This document shows, piece by piece, positions 1 to 9,289 of a stretch of DNA of 64,000 bases. Location of the stretch: contig DEMH01000009.1 in the NCBI GenBank assembly GCA_002354805.1, forward strand, positions 496,001 through 560,000. Reading direction: 5' to 3'. The number at the start of each line of letters is the position of its first letter. Position 1 is the first letter of the stretch. Under the pieces are notes generated by a model. It was not told the DNA's origin and did not search any database. It worked only from the letters and a program-made list of their open reading frames with translations. This DNA comes from Gammaproteobacteria bacterium UBA2675 (GTDB lineage: Bacteria > Pseudomonadota > Gammaproteobacteria > Pseudomonadales > Pseudohongiellaceae). Position numbers and translations under genes: made by a program.

Positions 1-1076
1 GAAAATGTCAGGCTGGTGCCGCTGATGCTGGCGCTGCCTTCGGCTGGTTGACCGGTAACCGAGTAGGTCAGGCTGCTGCCGCTGTCGTCGCTGTCGACGT
101 CATCGCCCAGCGGTGCAAGGTCGATACTTACAGTGTTGCCGTCTTCATCGGCGGCACCCGAGCCAGCGGCGAGAGTCGGCGCATCATTGACGCCGGTCAC
201 GGTGATAGACAGTGATGCCGGATCAGAAACCGCACCATGGCGGTCGGTTGCGGTATAACTCAGGGTAATGGTTGTCGGCTCACCCTGGGCAAGGCTCTGG
301 AAATCGCTGCCCGGGTTGAATGTAAAGGTGCCGTCGCCATTATTGGTCAGTGAGCCGGCACTGGGCCCGCCCACAATCGTATACGTCAGGTCATTGATAT
401 CATTGTCTGAATCGACGTCGTCGCCCAGGAAGGTGCCGGAAACAGCTGACCCGTCCTCTACGGCAGAAATGGAGACTGATTCGACGGTTGGTGTGTCATT
501 GACACCAGTCACTGTCACTGAGGCTTGCGCCCAACTGAGTGTGCCATTTGCCATGCGAATGGCATAAATAAAACTGTCAGTCAGGGTGTCGCCCAGGGCC
601 AGCTCTGTCAGGTCTGCTGAGGGCTGGCCACTGATGCTGCCGGCATCGTAGGCAATCTTACCGTCTGTTGTAATCCAGATAGCGGCACCAAACTGGCTGG
701 TGTTACCGGCAAGGCCACTGACTCCAGCTTCGTCTTGAGTCAGAAGATCACCCGCCTCATACCCGTCCATGGCGCCGCTGTCATTGACGCCGTCATCGAC
801 CGACCAGAGCCACTTGGCATTGCCGGCCAGGTCGTTATCCATGACATCAAGGAAATAAACCGAGTCCAGATAATCAATGCGTCCGGATCCTGTACCAAAC
901 AGGTCGTCCTTTGCCTGGGGTGTATTCCTGAAGGACTGCTCTGTACCCCCGCCCGTGTTTTTGGAGTTTCCTTTGCCATTGGCGCTTGCCTGTTGTTCCG
1001 CACTATTGTTGTCGTTAGTGCTCTGCTCGGGCTGGTCTTTGCTCTTGTTTTTATCTTTGTTCTTGTTTTTGCTCAT
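1..1076 (-). CDS. VCBS/cadherin-repeat adhesin, N-terminal part (cut by window edge)
   Basis: The reading frame is open from an ATG at 1076 to the window start, giving about 358 residues; the rest lies outside. A strong ribosome site (AGGAGA, seven bases before the ATG) sets the start. Residues 1-13 are almost pure Lys/Asn, followed by a low-complexity Asn/Ser/Gln stretch to about residue 50. A VCBS-like domain follows, ending in TVTGVNDTP near residue 190, and then a roughly 100-residue repeat ending in TVTGVNDAP near 290 and the start of another. Such Ca2+-binding, Ig-like repeats build large surface or secreted adhesins, often exported by type I secretion. No Sec signal peptide is visible, which agrees with type I export, but the C-terminal signal is not in view. 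The function is inferred from repeat type only. Confidence 0.8.
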   Translation of the reverse strand, partial: MSKNKNKDKNKSKDQPEQSTNDNNSAEQQASANGKGNSKNTGGGTEQSFRNTPQAKDDLFGTGSGRIDYLDSVYFLDVMDNDLAGNAKWLWSVDDGVNDSGAMDGYEAGDLLTQDEAGVSGLAGNTSQFGAAIWITTDGKIAYDAGSISGQPSADLTELALGDTLTDSFIYAIRMANGTLSWAQASVTVTGVNDTPTVESVSISAVEDGSAVSGTFLGDDVDSDNDINDLTYTIVGGPSAGSLTNNGDGTFTFNPGSDFQSLAQGEPTTITLSYTATDRHGAVSDPASLSITVTGVNDAPTLAAGSGAADEDGNTVSIDLAPLGDDVDSDDSGSSLTYSVTGQPAEGSASISGTSLTF

Positions 1077-1144
1077 TTTTATTCTCCTGTCGCGACGGGG
1101 TTTGGCACGCTTACGATGGTATTCCCATGAGAGACTCATTGCTA

Positions 1145-1160
1145 TCAACCCAAAGGTTGA
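1145..1160. promoter_or_regulatory. Perfect inverted repeat in the adhesin/regulator divergent region
   Basis: TCAACC-CAAA-GGTTGA is a perfect 6-4-6 palindrome between the divergent adhesin gene (start 1076) and response regulator gene (start 1237). The position fits an operator for a dimeric regulator, possibly the adjacent NarL-type regulator. Function is inferred from symmetry and position only. Confidence 0.35.
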
Positions 1161-1236
1161 ATCTATGTAACAAAAAGTAGAACTGTCAGGCTCTTAGCAA
1201 ACATTCTGGTAACATAGGACAGGTTAAAGCTCAGGT

Positions 1237-1896
1237 TTGAGACTGAAATTGAAGATTCTGCTAATTGATGACCATGTGTCTTTTTGTGAGGGGCTGAAGT
1301 CCGCCATCCTTGCAGCGAGTGACGAGTATCAGGTGGAATTTGATGCCAGCGCAGAATGGATACCTGACGCATTAATGGCCAGCAATGACTACGACTTGCT
1401 GATTATTGACCTGATGATGCCTGGCATGGGTGGCATTGAATTGCTGCGGTATCTGCAGCAGAGCCACAATCCGACACCGGTCATGGTGCTGTCTTCGGTA
1501 GAGGATCCGGCCGTCATCCGGCATGTCATAGAGCTCGGTGCCATTGCCTACCTGCCCAAGTCCTACAGTGTTTATCAAATACTGGATGCCATTGAGGGAT
1601 GTCGGCAGGGGCAGATTCATCTCCCCCGACACTTGATGGCTGGCGCACTGGACACTGATACTGAAACGGTTGCGGACTCGTCGCTGGTGGGCGGCCTGAC
1701 ACGACGGCAGCTGGAGATTGCCGGGCTTATGGAAAAAGGTCTTAGCAATCAAGAGATCGCGGATCAACTATGTATCAGCAAAGCGACCGTTAAAACGCAT
1801 GTGAATCACATGTTCAAGAATTTTAATGTCAGTAACCGGATCAGCTGCCTGCGCGCGATAAAGGAGCGCCAGCGCGAAAAGTCAGTATCAGACTGA
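1237..1896 (+). CDS. NarL/FixJ-type response regulator (TTG start)
   Basis: A 219-residue two-domain regulator. The receiver domain (about 1-125) keeps the acidic pair (LIDDH), the phospho-accepting Asp in LLIIDLMMPGMGG, and the Lys in YLPKS. The C-terminal LuxR/GerE helix-turn-helix (about 150-210) contains LTRRQLEI...GLSNQEIADQL...ATVKTHV. An in-frame stop lies at 1225-1227 and no ATG precedes the receiver fold, so the start must be TTG, at 1237 or 1249; the ribosome site is weak. Its 3' end overlaps the convergent histidine kinase gene by 9 bp, so the two are a likely two-component pair. It resembles the regulator at 62967-63692 in architecture and in the helix after the phospho-site. Targets are unknown; the divergent adhesin gene is one candidate. 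Confidence 0.88.
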   Translation: MRLKLKILLIDDHVSFCEGLKSAILAASDEYQVEFDASAEWIPDALMASNDYDLLIIDLMMPGMGGIELLRYLQQSHNPTPVMVLSSVEDPAVIRHVIELGAIAYLPKSYSVYQILDAIEGCRQGQIHLPRHLMAGALDTDTETVADSSLVGGLTRRQLEIAGLMEKGLSNQEIADQLCISKATVKTHVNHMFKNFNVSNRISCLRAIKERQREKSVSD

Positions 1897-4335
1897 TGCC
1901 CTCATATGCAGGTTGCGATGAATCAGTGACCGGAACTTCATGGGTGAAATTTTCGCATCTATGACAAGGTGGCTAGCTGATCTTAGCCTGTTTGCAGGAA
2001 GGCTTTCATCCTCTGCCGTGACAACCAATACCGAAGCATCACCCAGTGAGTTCATCCACGATCGGCCTCCCAGATAAGTGGCGCTGTCAATAACACAGAT
2101 TCGAGCGTTGGTGGCAGTGTCATGCATTGGTACCAGGTCGTTACTGTCAGAAATGTGGGTGATGCTGGCGCCCCAACTGGTCAGACACTGGTGCAATGAT
2201 GAGAGGTATCCACGGGAATCAATAAACAGGACGGATATCCCTTCCAATGATGTGATCAGCTGTTTTTGATGGACGTTTTCTTTTTGCGGATCAGTCAGGT
2301 CTGACTGGTGCAAGTTGGCGATTGCTGATTCCATTGTCAATGTAAAACGGGTGCCATATCCAACGGTGGATGCGACATCAATGCTGATATCCAGCAAGCT
2401 GGCAAGTCGTTTTACGATTGACAGGCCCAGCCCTATCCCTTTGCCTGACTGGCCCTGGTAGAAGGCTGTAAAAATATGCGGCAGCTGCTCTTCAGGAATC
2501 CCAAGCCCTGAGTCTCTGACCGACAAAATGATCTTCGAGCCTCTTTGAAGTGCCGAAATGCGAATCTCCCCACGCTCAGTGTATTTAACGGCGTTGTCCA
2601 ACAGGTTGCGCAGAATCTGGCTCAGGCTGATGCGGTCGGTGAGTATAACCGCTGCCGTATTATCCATGACAAGCGACAGGTTCCTGCTTGCAGCTCTGGG
2701 GCTGAACTCTGATTTCAGTTCAACCAGTAGTTGATCCAGCCGAACGGGCTCCAGAACTGGGTTGGTGGCCTGACGTTCGACTCGCGACAGTCTGATCATG
2801 TTGTCAATGAGCTCGGAAACGTTTCTTATGTTCTGGTCGATTGCATCGAGGTCCCGGTCATACTGATTGGGCTGCCTCATTCGAAAAGCCTCTGTATAGT
2901 GACTTATTGCCTGGATAGGGCCGCGCAGGTCGTGACCAACAGCAGAAACAAAATTTGACTTGGCGTGTTCCAGGTCATGTGATAGGCGCAGTGACTCAAC
3001 AGCTTTTTGTTGTGCCTTGATGCGGGAGTGCTGTTCGCTGCGAATGGTGTAGGCGACCAAAGCCGATAAGACAACTGTATCCAGGAGTGTGGCGATCTGT
3101 GCCAGGTGGTAAGGCGCGATGCGCAGATCCAGCGAGCTGTTCATCAGCATTGGCCAGGCAGCCATCGCCCAGGTGTGAATCGTCACTGCCGTAAACCAGA
3201 ATCGCACCAGTAGGGACTGGCGCCAGTGTGTGGACAGTGTGTAAATGTAAACCAGCTGACTTATCAACCAGACACCGGTCAGAATACTGAATGTGATACC
3301 AATATCATCAGTCGAATAACCGCCATCACGCGCCAGATACATGATAAGTGGCGTTGCACAGATGTTGATTGCCAGCACCGCAACCCACATACGATACAGG
3401 TTACTGTGGCGATCGCTGATATTGAGCAGGGACATGCTGAAAATCGCTGCTGTGATTCCGATCAGACCCTGGAACAGATACGCCAGCGGAAGAGACAGCG
3501 GGAATGGGTTTTGAAGGCCAACAATCAGTGACAGACCGGAGCCGATATAGATCATGCCCGCACTGGCAAAAATGAACAGGCAGAAATACAGGTGCATATT
3601 GCGGCGCAACGCAATGTACAGCAAAAGATTGTACAGAATGAGCGCAATCACCAGGCCGAAATAGGCGCCATCCAGAATTGTTTGCTGCAACCGTACTGCC
3701 CGGAAACCATCATTATCCCAAAGTGTGAAGGTTGCGTATTTTGCGTCGGTGACAGTCATGGCAACGATATGCAGTCGATAGGGGTGGTCGGGCACCAGAT
3801 TGAGTGGCAGTACGGCCTTGGTGTCGTAGACTGGCCTGCCACCCTGGGGTGCCGAGAAGTCATCCCAGTGACTGATCGTTTCGCCAAGGTGGTTGACGTA
3901 GACCCAGCCGACGCCATCCATACCTGTCATATCCAGCATGAACTGATCGGCTTGATTGCCCCGATAGATCAAGTCAACAACAATCCAGTTTAGCCGGCTG
4001 GGGGCATCCAGAAGCAGTTTGTCGCTGGTGTTGAAGGACCAATCCTGCGCTGCAACATTGGAGCCTGCAATTGATTCGAGAGGGATGTCTGAAGGGAACT
4101 GGCTCAACAGTTCTGCGAATGTGTCGCCTGGCGATTGCAGCCAGCGATCGAGAAAGTCTTCCGACAGATGTGAGGTCAGCGCCTGCTGTCCAAGCAACAG
4201 GCGCTCTGTGTCACTTCTTACGGTTGTCTGAGCCTGAGCGCCTGGGCATACAAAGACGAGAAACAGCACAAGGCTGGCGAACCAGGCTGCGGTTCCCCTA
4301 AGGGGGCGCATTGTAATCAGTTGATTCTGCTGCAT
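1888..4335 (-). CDS. 7TMR-DISM sensor histidine kinase with receiver-like C-terminus
   Basis: An 815-residue inner-membrane sensor kinase. It has a signal peptide (about 1-35, ending AQA), a periplasmic 7TMR-DISM extracellular domain (about 45-215), seven hydrophobic segments (about 220-430), a HisKA domain with the phospho-His in VGHDLRGPIQ near residue 467, and an HATPase_c domain with the G1 and G2 boxes DSGLGIPEEQ and GKGIGLGLS. The last 110 residues look like a divergent receiver: Asp in CVIDSA, Thr in VVTAED and Lys in DAKISP are present, but the N-terminal acidic pair is reduced to one Asp (FIDS). 7TMR-DISM sensors are thought to bind small or carbohydrate ligands. The gene converges on and overlaps a NarL-type regulator, its probable partner. 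Confidence 0.88.
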   Translation of the reverse strand: MQQNQLITMRPLRGTAAWFASLVLFLVFVCPGAQAQTTVRSDTERLLLGQQALTSHLSEDFLDRWLQSPGDTFAELLSQFPSDIPLESIAGSNVAAQDWSFNTSDKLLLDAPSRLNWIVVDLIYRGNQADQFMLDMTGMDGVGWVYVNHLGETISHWDDFSAPQGGRPVYDTKAVLPLNLVPDHPYRLHIVAMTVTDAKYATFTLWDNDGFRAVRLQQTILDGAYFGLVIALILYNLLLYIALRRNMHLYFCLFIFASAGMIYIGSGLSLIVGLQNPFPLSLPLAYLFQGLIGITAAIFSMSLLNISDRHSNLYRMWVAVLAINICATPLIMYLARDGGYSTDDIGITFSILTGVWLISQLVYIYTLSTHWRQSLLVRFWFTAVTIHTWAMAAWPMLMNSSLDLRIAPYHLAQIATLLDTVVLSALVAYTIRSEQHSRIKAQQKAVESLRLSHDLEHAKSNFVSAVGHDLRGPIQAISHYTEAFRMRQPNQYDRDLDAIDQNIRNVSELIDNMIRLSRVERQATNPVLEPVRLDQLLVELKSEFSPRAASRNLSLVMDNTAAVILTDRISLSQILRNLLDNAVKYTERGEIRISALQRGSKIILSVRDSGLGIPEEQLPHIFTAFYQGQSGKGIGLGLSIVKRLASLLDISIDVASTVGYGTRFTLTMESAIANLHQSDLTDPQKENVHQKQLITSLEGISVLFIDSRGYLSSLHQCLTSWGASITHISDSNDLVPMHDTATNARICVIDSATYLGGRSWMNSLGDASVLVVTAEDESLPANRLRSASHLVIDAKISPMKFRSLIHRNLHMRASV

Positions 4336-4419
4336 CGGGACCGTCGTTACTGAAAGCCGTAGCCTATGTTGGTTTTATTGTCGCCAGGCGGTACGACGAT
4401 ACCCGCATGTTAAGCAGAA

Positions 4420-6849
4420 TCATACACCCATGACGGCCTCACTGGTAGGCGGGCAGTCAGGCGGTGGCGTTGAGGCTGCTGCAAGCGCTGGCACAATCTG
4501 CCCGCTATCGATATCCCAGGCATAAAGCGACATCCAGCCATTGCTCACCAGCTGTTCAATGGCCGTGTGACGTCTTGCGATCCCGGCGATGATTGTAGCC
4601 GGGGCAGCGATGTAAACTGCCAGGCGAACCGGTTGATGACGCCATCTCTCACCATCGTGCAGAGACTGCCTGGCCAGGCCAATGCGCAGGTCACCACCAT
4701 TGCCCTCGAAGACACCAATATGTTCACCAACCACGTTGTGCAGCAGCTTGTTGCCGCTGCCATACAGTCTGTTATCTACCGTAGAGGCATAATACTGCAG
4801 ATTGATCCAGTTAGTGACAATCATGGGCCCCGACATGATCAACTCAAGCGTTTTGTATTCATCATCCTTGTGCCAATCGTAGTCATGTAAAAATGTACGG
4901 CCCTGGAGGTTGAGGTGACGCGTTGCTGCTCGCGGCGCAACGATGAATGCGGCATTATTTGCCAAACCCCATTCAGGTTGGATCTCGGACCAGTTGCGAC
5001 TGCGTCTGGTCAGTACGCTGGCCAGGTTTTTAACATCTTTGATGCCCGGCAAGGTGCCAGCTCGCTGATGTTGAGCACTGGCTGTCGCTTTAGTCAAAAG
5101 CGACGTGATATCGCTGTTTGTGGTTAGTGCATCGCCGTAACAGTGGATATTGTCAGTGGTGGTGTTATGCAGGCCGGCCACGAACCGGGTATCTGCCGGG
5201 ATGAGCAGGCCTGTTCCAGCCAGCTCTCGCCTGATGGCCGGGTCATTCAGCAACTGGGCCAGTACTTTGACATTGACCTCTCCAGTCTGGCCGCCGCAGG
5301 CACCGCAATCCAGGCTGGCTGCCTGTGGATTGTTGCTGGTTTCGCTGCCATGACCAAGAAGTAATACAACTGGCGCGAACCTGTCTGTCAGGCCCATGTG
5401 GCGCAGTACCGTTGCCGCCAGTTCTGTGCGCTCCGCAAGGCTTAGCTCCTGACCCTGTTTAGTTAGCACAAACGGTCTCATATCGCACATGTCATTGACA
5501 GGATGCTTTGGTGACTCTGGCATCAGACTGTTGGCTAACAGTGACAGCGACTTGACCGCACCAAGCATTTCCACCATGCCGAAACTGGCGGACGGCGTAG
5601 CAAAGCTTTCTGCCTGCGCATGAGCGTGCCTGTTTTTTAGAGTCAGACGCCTGGATGGTTTGCCTGTCTGTACGGCTTCGATGACAGGCGCCAGAAGCCC
5701 CGGCAATTGCGGGCGCTGGTAGCCGTGCCCTGATAGTCGATACGACAGTGGCAATCCGAAGAAGCCGGCAAAACCGAGTGTCTCGATGTCGGGATGCTGG
5801 GCCTCAAGTGCCCGGCGCATGGGCTCGGACCGAACATCGATACAGAAAGCGGCCTGTAGCAGTGGGCGGGATTCTCGAGGTGCCGCTGTGCTATTGCTCA
5901 GCATGTTCTGCAGCGGCAACTGATATGAAAGTTCGAGCGCGCGTTGCCACACCCACAACATTGCTTGCTGCTTTTGATGTTGTGCCCTTATGGATGCCAT
6001 TTGTGCAAACTGCTCCAGGAACCGCAGTTGTATCCGATCGCCAGTAGCTGCTGCCTGCTGTCCGTTGTGTCGCCACAAGGCCAGTTCCCAGGCCATGCGG
6101 ATTGCCAGCAGCTGGGCAACCCAGTCATTGTTGACGCTTTTGAATGCCTCCTGCCACTGCTGATACGCGCTCCATGATGCCCAGCCGTGAATATCCAGCA
6201 ACAATGCAAAGGCATAGTCCGCAAAGTTCTCCGGACAGCCCAGTGCCTCACCGAACTCATGGCACAGCGCGGCGGGGTGGTCCGGCAGCTGTTCAAACTG
6301 ACGATGCAGACCATGCTCGGCCGTTAACACTTCAATGCCTACATCACCTCGTGTAATCTCAAGCCAGTTCCGGTACAGCGCAACCGCCGGATCCTGATGT
6401 TCAGTAAAATAATGTTGGTACTGAAAATACAGGCCACAGAACTGACTGATCTGCTGCACGATTTCATCATGCCAGGAAATCTTTCTGCGTCGGTCTGGCA
6501 GGGCATCCAGCAGTTCGCTGTAATTGTGCCAGTGCGGGAGAATTTGCTCTGGCTGCGACAGGCACTCGACCAGCTGCTCCTCGGACCACGGTTCGTCTCT
6601 TTCCACGATGGCAGCTTTAAGATGCTCTGGTTTGATGACTGTCTGCCATTGCTGCCTGTAGTACTCCCGCTGCATCAGACAGTTCACCTGGCCCAGCGCC
6701 TGAAGTTCGGCGGCAACATCTTCAATGGACTGGTCGCGCAGCTCCCACCAGGGATTAACCGCGATGGACTGATCCAGAGGCCAGACGGGTGCTATACGCT
6801 TGCAGGCAACTCGAACTGACTGAGGGTAGTCGGGCACAACAGTTTTCAT
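4420..6849 (-). CDS. dabA: Inorganic carbon transporter subunit DabA (DUF2309)
   Basis: An 809-residue homologue of DabA, the cytoplasmic, beta-carbonic-anhydrase-like subunit of the DAB pump, which converts CO2 to bicarbonate one way, coupled to the DabB cation channel. The family's zinc and active-site residues are visible: C336 and D338 in FCIDVRSEP, H500 in LLGHGSE and C515 in LDCGACGG. The spacings match those I recall for the Halothiobacillus protein. The frame stays open 38 codons further upstream, but the ATG at 6849 has a good GGGAGG ribosome site and shares an ATGA overlap with the end of dabB, so this start is preferred. It is translationally coupled to dabB, and a LysR-type regulator lies upstream on the same strand. 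No RuBisCO or carboxysome gene is in the window. Confidence 0.93.
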   Translation of the reverse strand: MKTVVPDYPQSVRVACKRIAPVWPLDQSIAVNPWWELRDQSIEDVAAELQALGQVNCLMQREYYRQQWQTVIKPEHLKAAIVERDEPWSEEQLVECLSQPEQILPHWHNYSELLDALPDRRRKISWHDEIVQQISQFCGLYFQYQHYFTEHQDPAVALYRNWLEITRGDVGIEVLTAEHGLHRQFEQLPDHPAALCHEFGEALGCPENFADYAFALLLDIHGWASWSAYQQWQEAFKSVNNDWVAQLLAIRMAWELALWRHNGQQAAATGDRIQLRFLEQFAQMASIRAQHQKQQAMLWVWQRALELSYQLPLQNMLSNSTAAPRESRPLLQAAFCIDVRSEPMRRALEAQHPDIETLGFAGFFGLPLSYRLSGHGYQRPQLPGLLAPVIEAVQTGKPSRRLTLKNRHAHAQAESFATPSASFGMVEMLGAVKSLSLLANSLMPESPKHPVNDMCDMRPFVLTKQGQELSLAERTELAATVLRHMGLTDRFAPVVLLLGHGSETSNNPQAASLDCGACGGQTGEVNVKVLAQLLNDPAIRRELAGTGLLIPADTRFVAGLHNTTTDNIHCYGDALTTNSDITSLLTKATASAQHQRAGTLPGIKDVKNLASVLTRRSRNWSEIQPEWGLANNAAFIVAPRAATRHLNLQGRTFLHDYDWHKDDEYKTLELIMSGPMIVTNWINLQYYASTVDNRLYGSGNKLLHNVVGEHIGVFEGNGGDLRIGLARQSLHDGERWRHQPVRLAVYIAAPATIIAGIARRHTAIEQLVSNGWMSLYAWDIDSGQIVPALAAASTPPPDCPPTSEAVMGV

Positions 6850-8309
6850 ACTGAACCTCCCAATGGGGTTTCTATGGTTGTGGCAGCCCTGGGTTGCAGG
6901 TGCTTGCGCTGGCCTGGTTTGTGTCGCAGCGGGTAAAGCCACAGCGTGACGCGGCTGGCCCACTCATCCAGATAGAATCCGGCGTTCATGATCACAAACA
7001 GTCGTCTGGCAACTGGTTGACGTGACGCGTAGTACAGGAACAGGAACAGTCCGAACTGGGTGATGAACAGGGCACTGATCCAGAGATCTGCCGACATTGA
7101 TGCCAGACGGTATGGCGACTCGCCATCTGGATAGGCAATGTGAGCTGCGATGGTCGTCAGTGCGATGTAAAGCAGGGGGGCGGCGGCGGCCAGCAGCAGG
7201 CCGCGTGCAGTACACCCGGCCCGCCCGTAACTGAAGTGCCATGCCAGCACGGTGGCACAGGCGATACCAATCAATATCCAGGGACTGATCAGCGACACCG
7301 GTGACAGCCATGGGCTGACCGCCAGTGCTGCCGCCACAGTGATGGCCAGGGCCATCAGCCAGTGCTGCAGACGCGGCAGTCTGTAACCCGCTGCCTGGCC
7401 GGACAGATAGCTGGCGACGGCGGTTCCTGAAGCCAGAAACGCGTGCGCTTTGTAGAAGGAGTGTGCGACCAGATGAAGCAGTGCCAGGTGATACAGACCC
7501 AGTGCGCACTCAACCAGCATTAGTCCCATTTGTGCCACAGTGGACCAGGCCAGTCTGACCTTGATGCTGATTCGGGTCATCATTACCAGGGCTGCCAGCA
7601 CACAACTAAGGCCGGCGACAATCAGCAGTAACCACCGCGCCGCGTCAGCAAGACTGATCAGTGGCGCAAACAGTAGCAGCAGGAAACCACCCAGGTTGAC
7701 GATACCCGCATGCAGCAGGGCTGAGACAGGCGTTGGTGACTCGACGACCTGAATCAGCCAGCCATGCAGAGGCATCTGGGCGCATTTGATGAGCGCAACC
7801 AGCGCGAGCAATACTGCGATGCTCTGATCCGGCAGTGTGAGCGTGTCCACAGTCTGGTAATGCAGAATTATCGACTGGATATTGAGTGTCTGATGCTGCA
7901 GCCAGAGCAGCAAAAATGCCGCGATAAGCAGTGCCTCAGCGAGCCGGGCAAACAGAAATTTTTTGTGTGCGGCCAGCACAGCACGTGAGCGGTCAGGGTA
8001 GAACAGCAACAGCTGATGCAGGCTCAGGCTAACGCCGATCCAGCCCATGGCAAACAGAATAAGGTTGTTGCTTGCTACCGTAACGACAACGGCTGTCAGA
8101 GTCAGAACCATGGCCAGCATGAACCGGCGTGCCGAAGCTTCACCCCGCATGTTGTCGTGAGCATAGCGGAGCACAACCAGTCCGAGCAGGCCAATCAGCG
8201 CAAGAATGGTCGTTGAGAGCGGAGAGATATGAATCCAGTTGTTGCTGAACCAGGCGTCAGTCAGAGCAGATTCGAATCCGGAAGCGGCGGTCCAGGATGG
8301 CCAGGGCAT
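6846..8309 (-). CDS. dabB: DabB proton-channel subunit (NuoL-like) of inorganic carbon pump
   Basis: A 487-residue polytopic inner-membrane protein of the proton-conducting NADH dehydrogenase/Mrp antiporter family. The core motif is visible at LIKCAQMPLHGWLIQ...ESPTPVSALLHAG, and a further conserved stretch with His and Lys at LVAHSFYKAHAFLASG. In the DAB complex this subunit carries the cation flux that powers DabA. The gene overlaps dabA by 4 bp (ATGA), the usual dabB-dabA order. It starts 104 bp downstream of the LysR gene, across an AT-rich gap that probably holds its promoter. It lacks complex I neighbours, so it is assigned as DabB rather than NuoL or MrpA/D. Confidence 0.9.
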   Translation of the reverse strand: MPWPSWTAASGFESALTDAWFSNNWIHISPLSTTILALIGLLGLVVLRYAHDNMRGEASARRFMLAMVLTLTAVVVTVASNNLILFAMGWIGVSLSLHQLLLFYPDRSRAVLAAHKKFLFARLAEALLIAAFLLLWLQHQTLNIQSIILHYQTVDTLTLPDQSIAVLLALVALIKCAQMPLHGWLIQVVESPTPVSALLHAGIVNLGGFLLLLFAPLISLADAARWLLLIVAGLSCVLAALVMMTRISIKVRLAWSTVAQMGLMLVECALGLYHLALLHLVAHSFYKAHAFLASGTAVASYLSGQAAGYRLPRLQHWLMALAITVAAALAVSPWLSPVSLISPWILIGIACATVLAWHFSYGRAGCTARGLLLAAAAPLLYIALTTIAAHIAYPDGESPYRLASMSADLWISALFITQFGLFLFLYYASRQPVARRLFVIMNAGFYLDEWASRVTLWLYPLRHKPGQRKHLQPRAATTIETPLGGSV

Positions 8310-8385
8310 AGCTGAAGTCTCTCAGTTGTGAATGTGGCGCTATTCTGAGAGACATAGTTTGTTTAGTAAAATAGATATAAAAGCA

Positions 8386-8403
8386 CTTAATATTCTTTAT
8401 TAG
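8386..8403 (-). promoter_or_regulatory. AT-rich imperfect palindrome before dabB (possible LysR operator)
   Basis: The 104 bp between the LysR gene and dabB is much more AT-rich than its surroundings. Read on the minus strand it holds CTAATA-AAGAA-TATTAAG, a near-perfect inverted repeat of the size bound by LysR-type regulators. It is a plausible promoter/operator for dabBA, but it has not been tested. Confidence 0.35.
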
Positions 8404-8413
8404 AGAACAAAAA

Positions 8414-9289
8414 TCAGGTGTAGCGTGCCAGCAGTGAACGCACACGCGGGTGCACGAGCTGCCGCTGGATGCTGACGGCATAAAAGTTTTCGAACACATT
8501 TGGCAGGGTCAGGTACTGACACAGCAACCCGGAGGCGAGCTCGTCCTTGACCACGACGTGAGGAATGACTGCCAGAGCGCCGCTGTCGCGAGCGAGCAGT
8601 CGCAGCATGGGCATGTCATCGGCTTCGGCCTGAACCTCAGGCTCCAGTTGATGTTGTGCGGCCAGTGCATCGAAAGCAGTGCGGATGGTGCTGGAGGGAG
8701 GCGGCAGGACCCATCGACAGCCTATGTATTCGGGGCCAAGACGGTCCGGCAAGCGCTGACCGGGTGGTCCGATCACGGACACGGGCTGGCTGTCCAGCAA
8801 TTGACAGTGCCAGATCTGCCGGCCGCTGCCCTGTACTTCAGCGTTAGTCAGTGCCAGGTCAATCTGGTGGTCAGCCAGAGCGTTAAGCAGTCCGGTCTGA
8901 CTCATTGAGGTCAGGCTGTAGCGATCATGTTCACTGTCGATCAAGGGACTGATGAACGCCTCGATGAAGTTTCGTGACATGGTGGCCAGTGTGCCGATTC
9001 GAATGATCGCATCTTCAGGCTGATGACCTTCCAGCAACAATTTTTCCAGTTCATTGCCGCGCGCAAAAATTTCGTCTGCGATCCGCAGCGCCTGATGGCC
9101 GCTCTCGGTCAACTGCAGTTGGCGGCCTGTTCTGTCGAACAGCTGTACCTTCAGCGAGTCTTCCAATTGGCGGATCTGCGAAGACAGAGCAGACTGAGCG
9201 ACATGCAACTGATCTGCCGTACGGCTAAGGTTGCCGTTTTTTGCTACCTGCCAGAAATAATACAGGTGATGATAATTGAGTCTGCTCAT
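8414..9289 (-). CDS. LysR-type transcriptional regulator (NhaR-like) of the dab operon
   Basis: A 291-residue LysR-family regulator. The winged helix-turn-helix (about 1-65: LNYHHLYYFWQVAK...LSRTADQLHVAQSALSSQI) resembles the NhaR subgroup, and the remainder is the periplasmic-binding-protein-like effector domain. The frame stays open about 140 codons upstream, but that stretch runs into the divergent receptor gene and does not resemble protein; the ATG at 9289 begins exactly at the conserved domain. It lies directly upstream of dabBA on the same strand. LysR-type genes commonly adjoin dab operons, so control of inorganic carbon uptake is the likely role; the effector is unknown. Confidence 0.88.
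   Translation of the reverse strand: MSRLNYHHLYYFWQVAKNGNLSRTADQLHVAQSALSSQIRQLEDSLKVQLFDRTGRQLQLTESGHQALRIADEIFARGNELEKLLLEGHQPEDAIIRIGTLATMSRNFIEAFISPLIDSEHDRYSLTSMSQTGLLNALADHQIDLALTNAEVQGSGRQIWHCQLLDSQPVSVIGPPGQRLPDRLGPEYIGCRWVLPPPSSTIRTAFDALAAQHQLEPEVQAEADDMPMLRLLARDSGALAVIPHVVVKDELASGLLCQYLTLPNVFENFYAVSIQRQLVHPRVRSLLARYT

Noticed and set aside
735..1170. Plus-strand frames opposite the adhesin N-terminus
   Set aside because: Low-complexity products created by the antisense of the Lys/Asn run.
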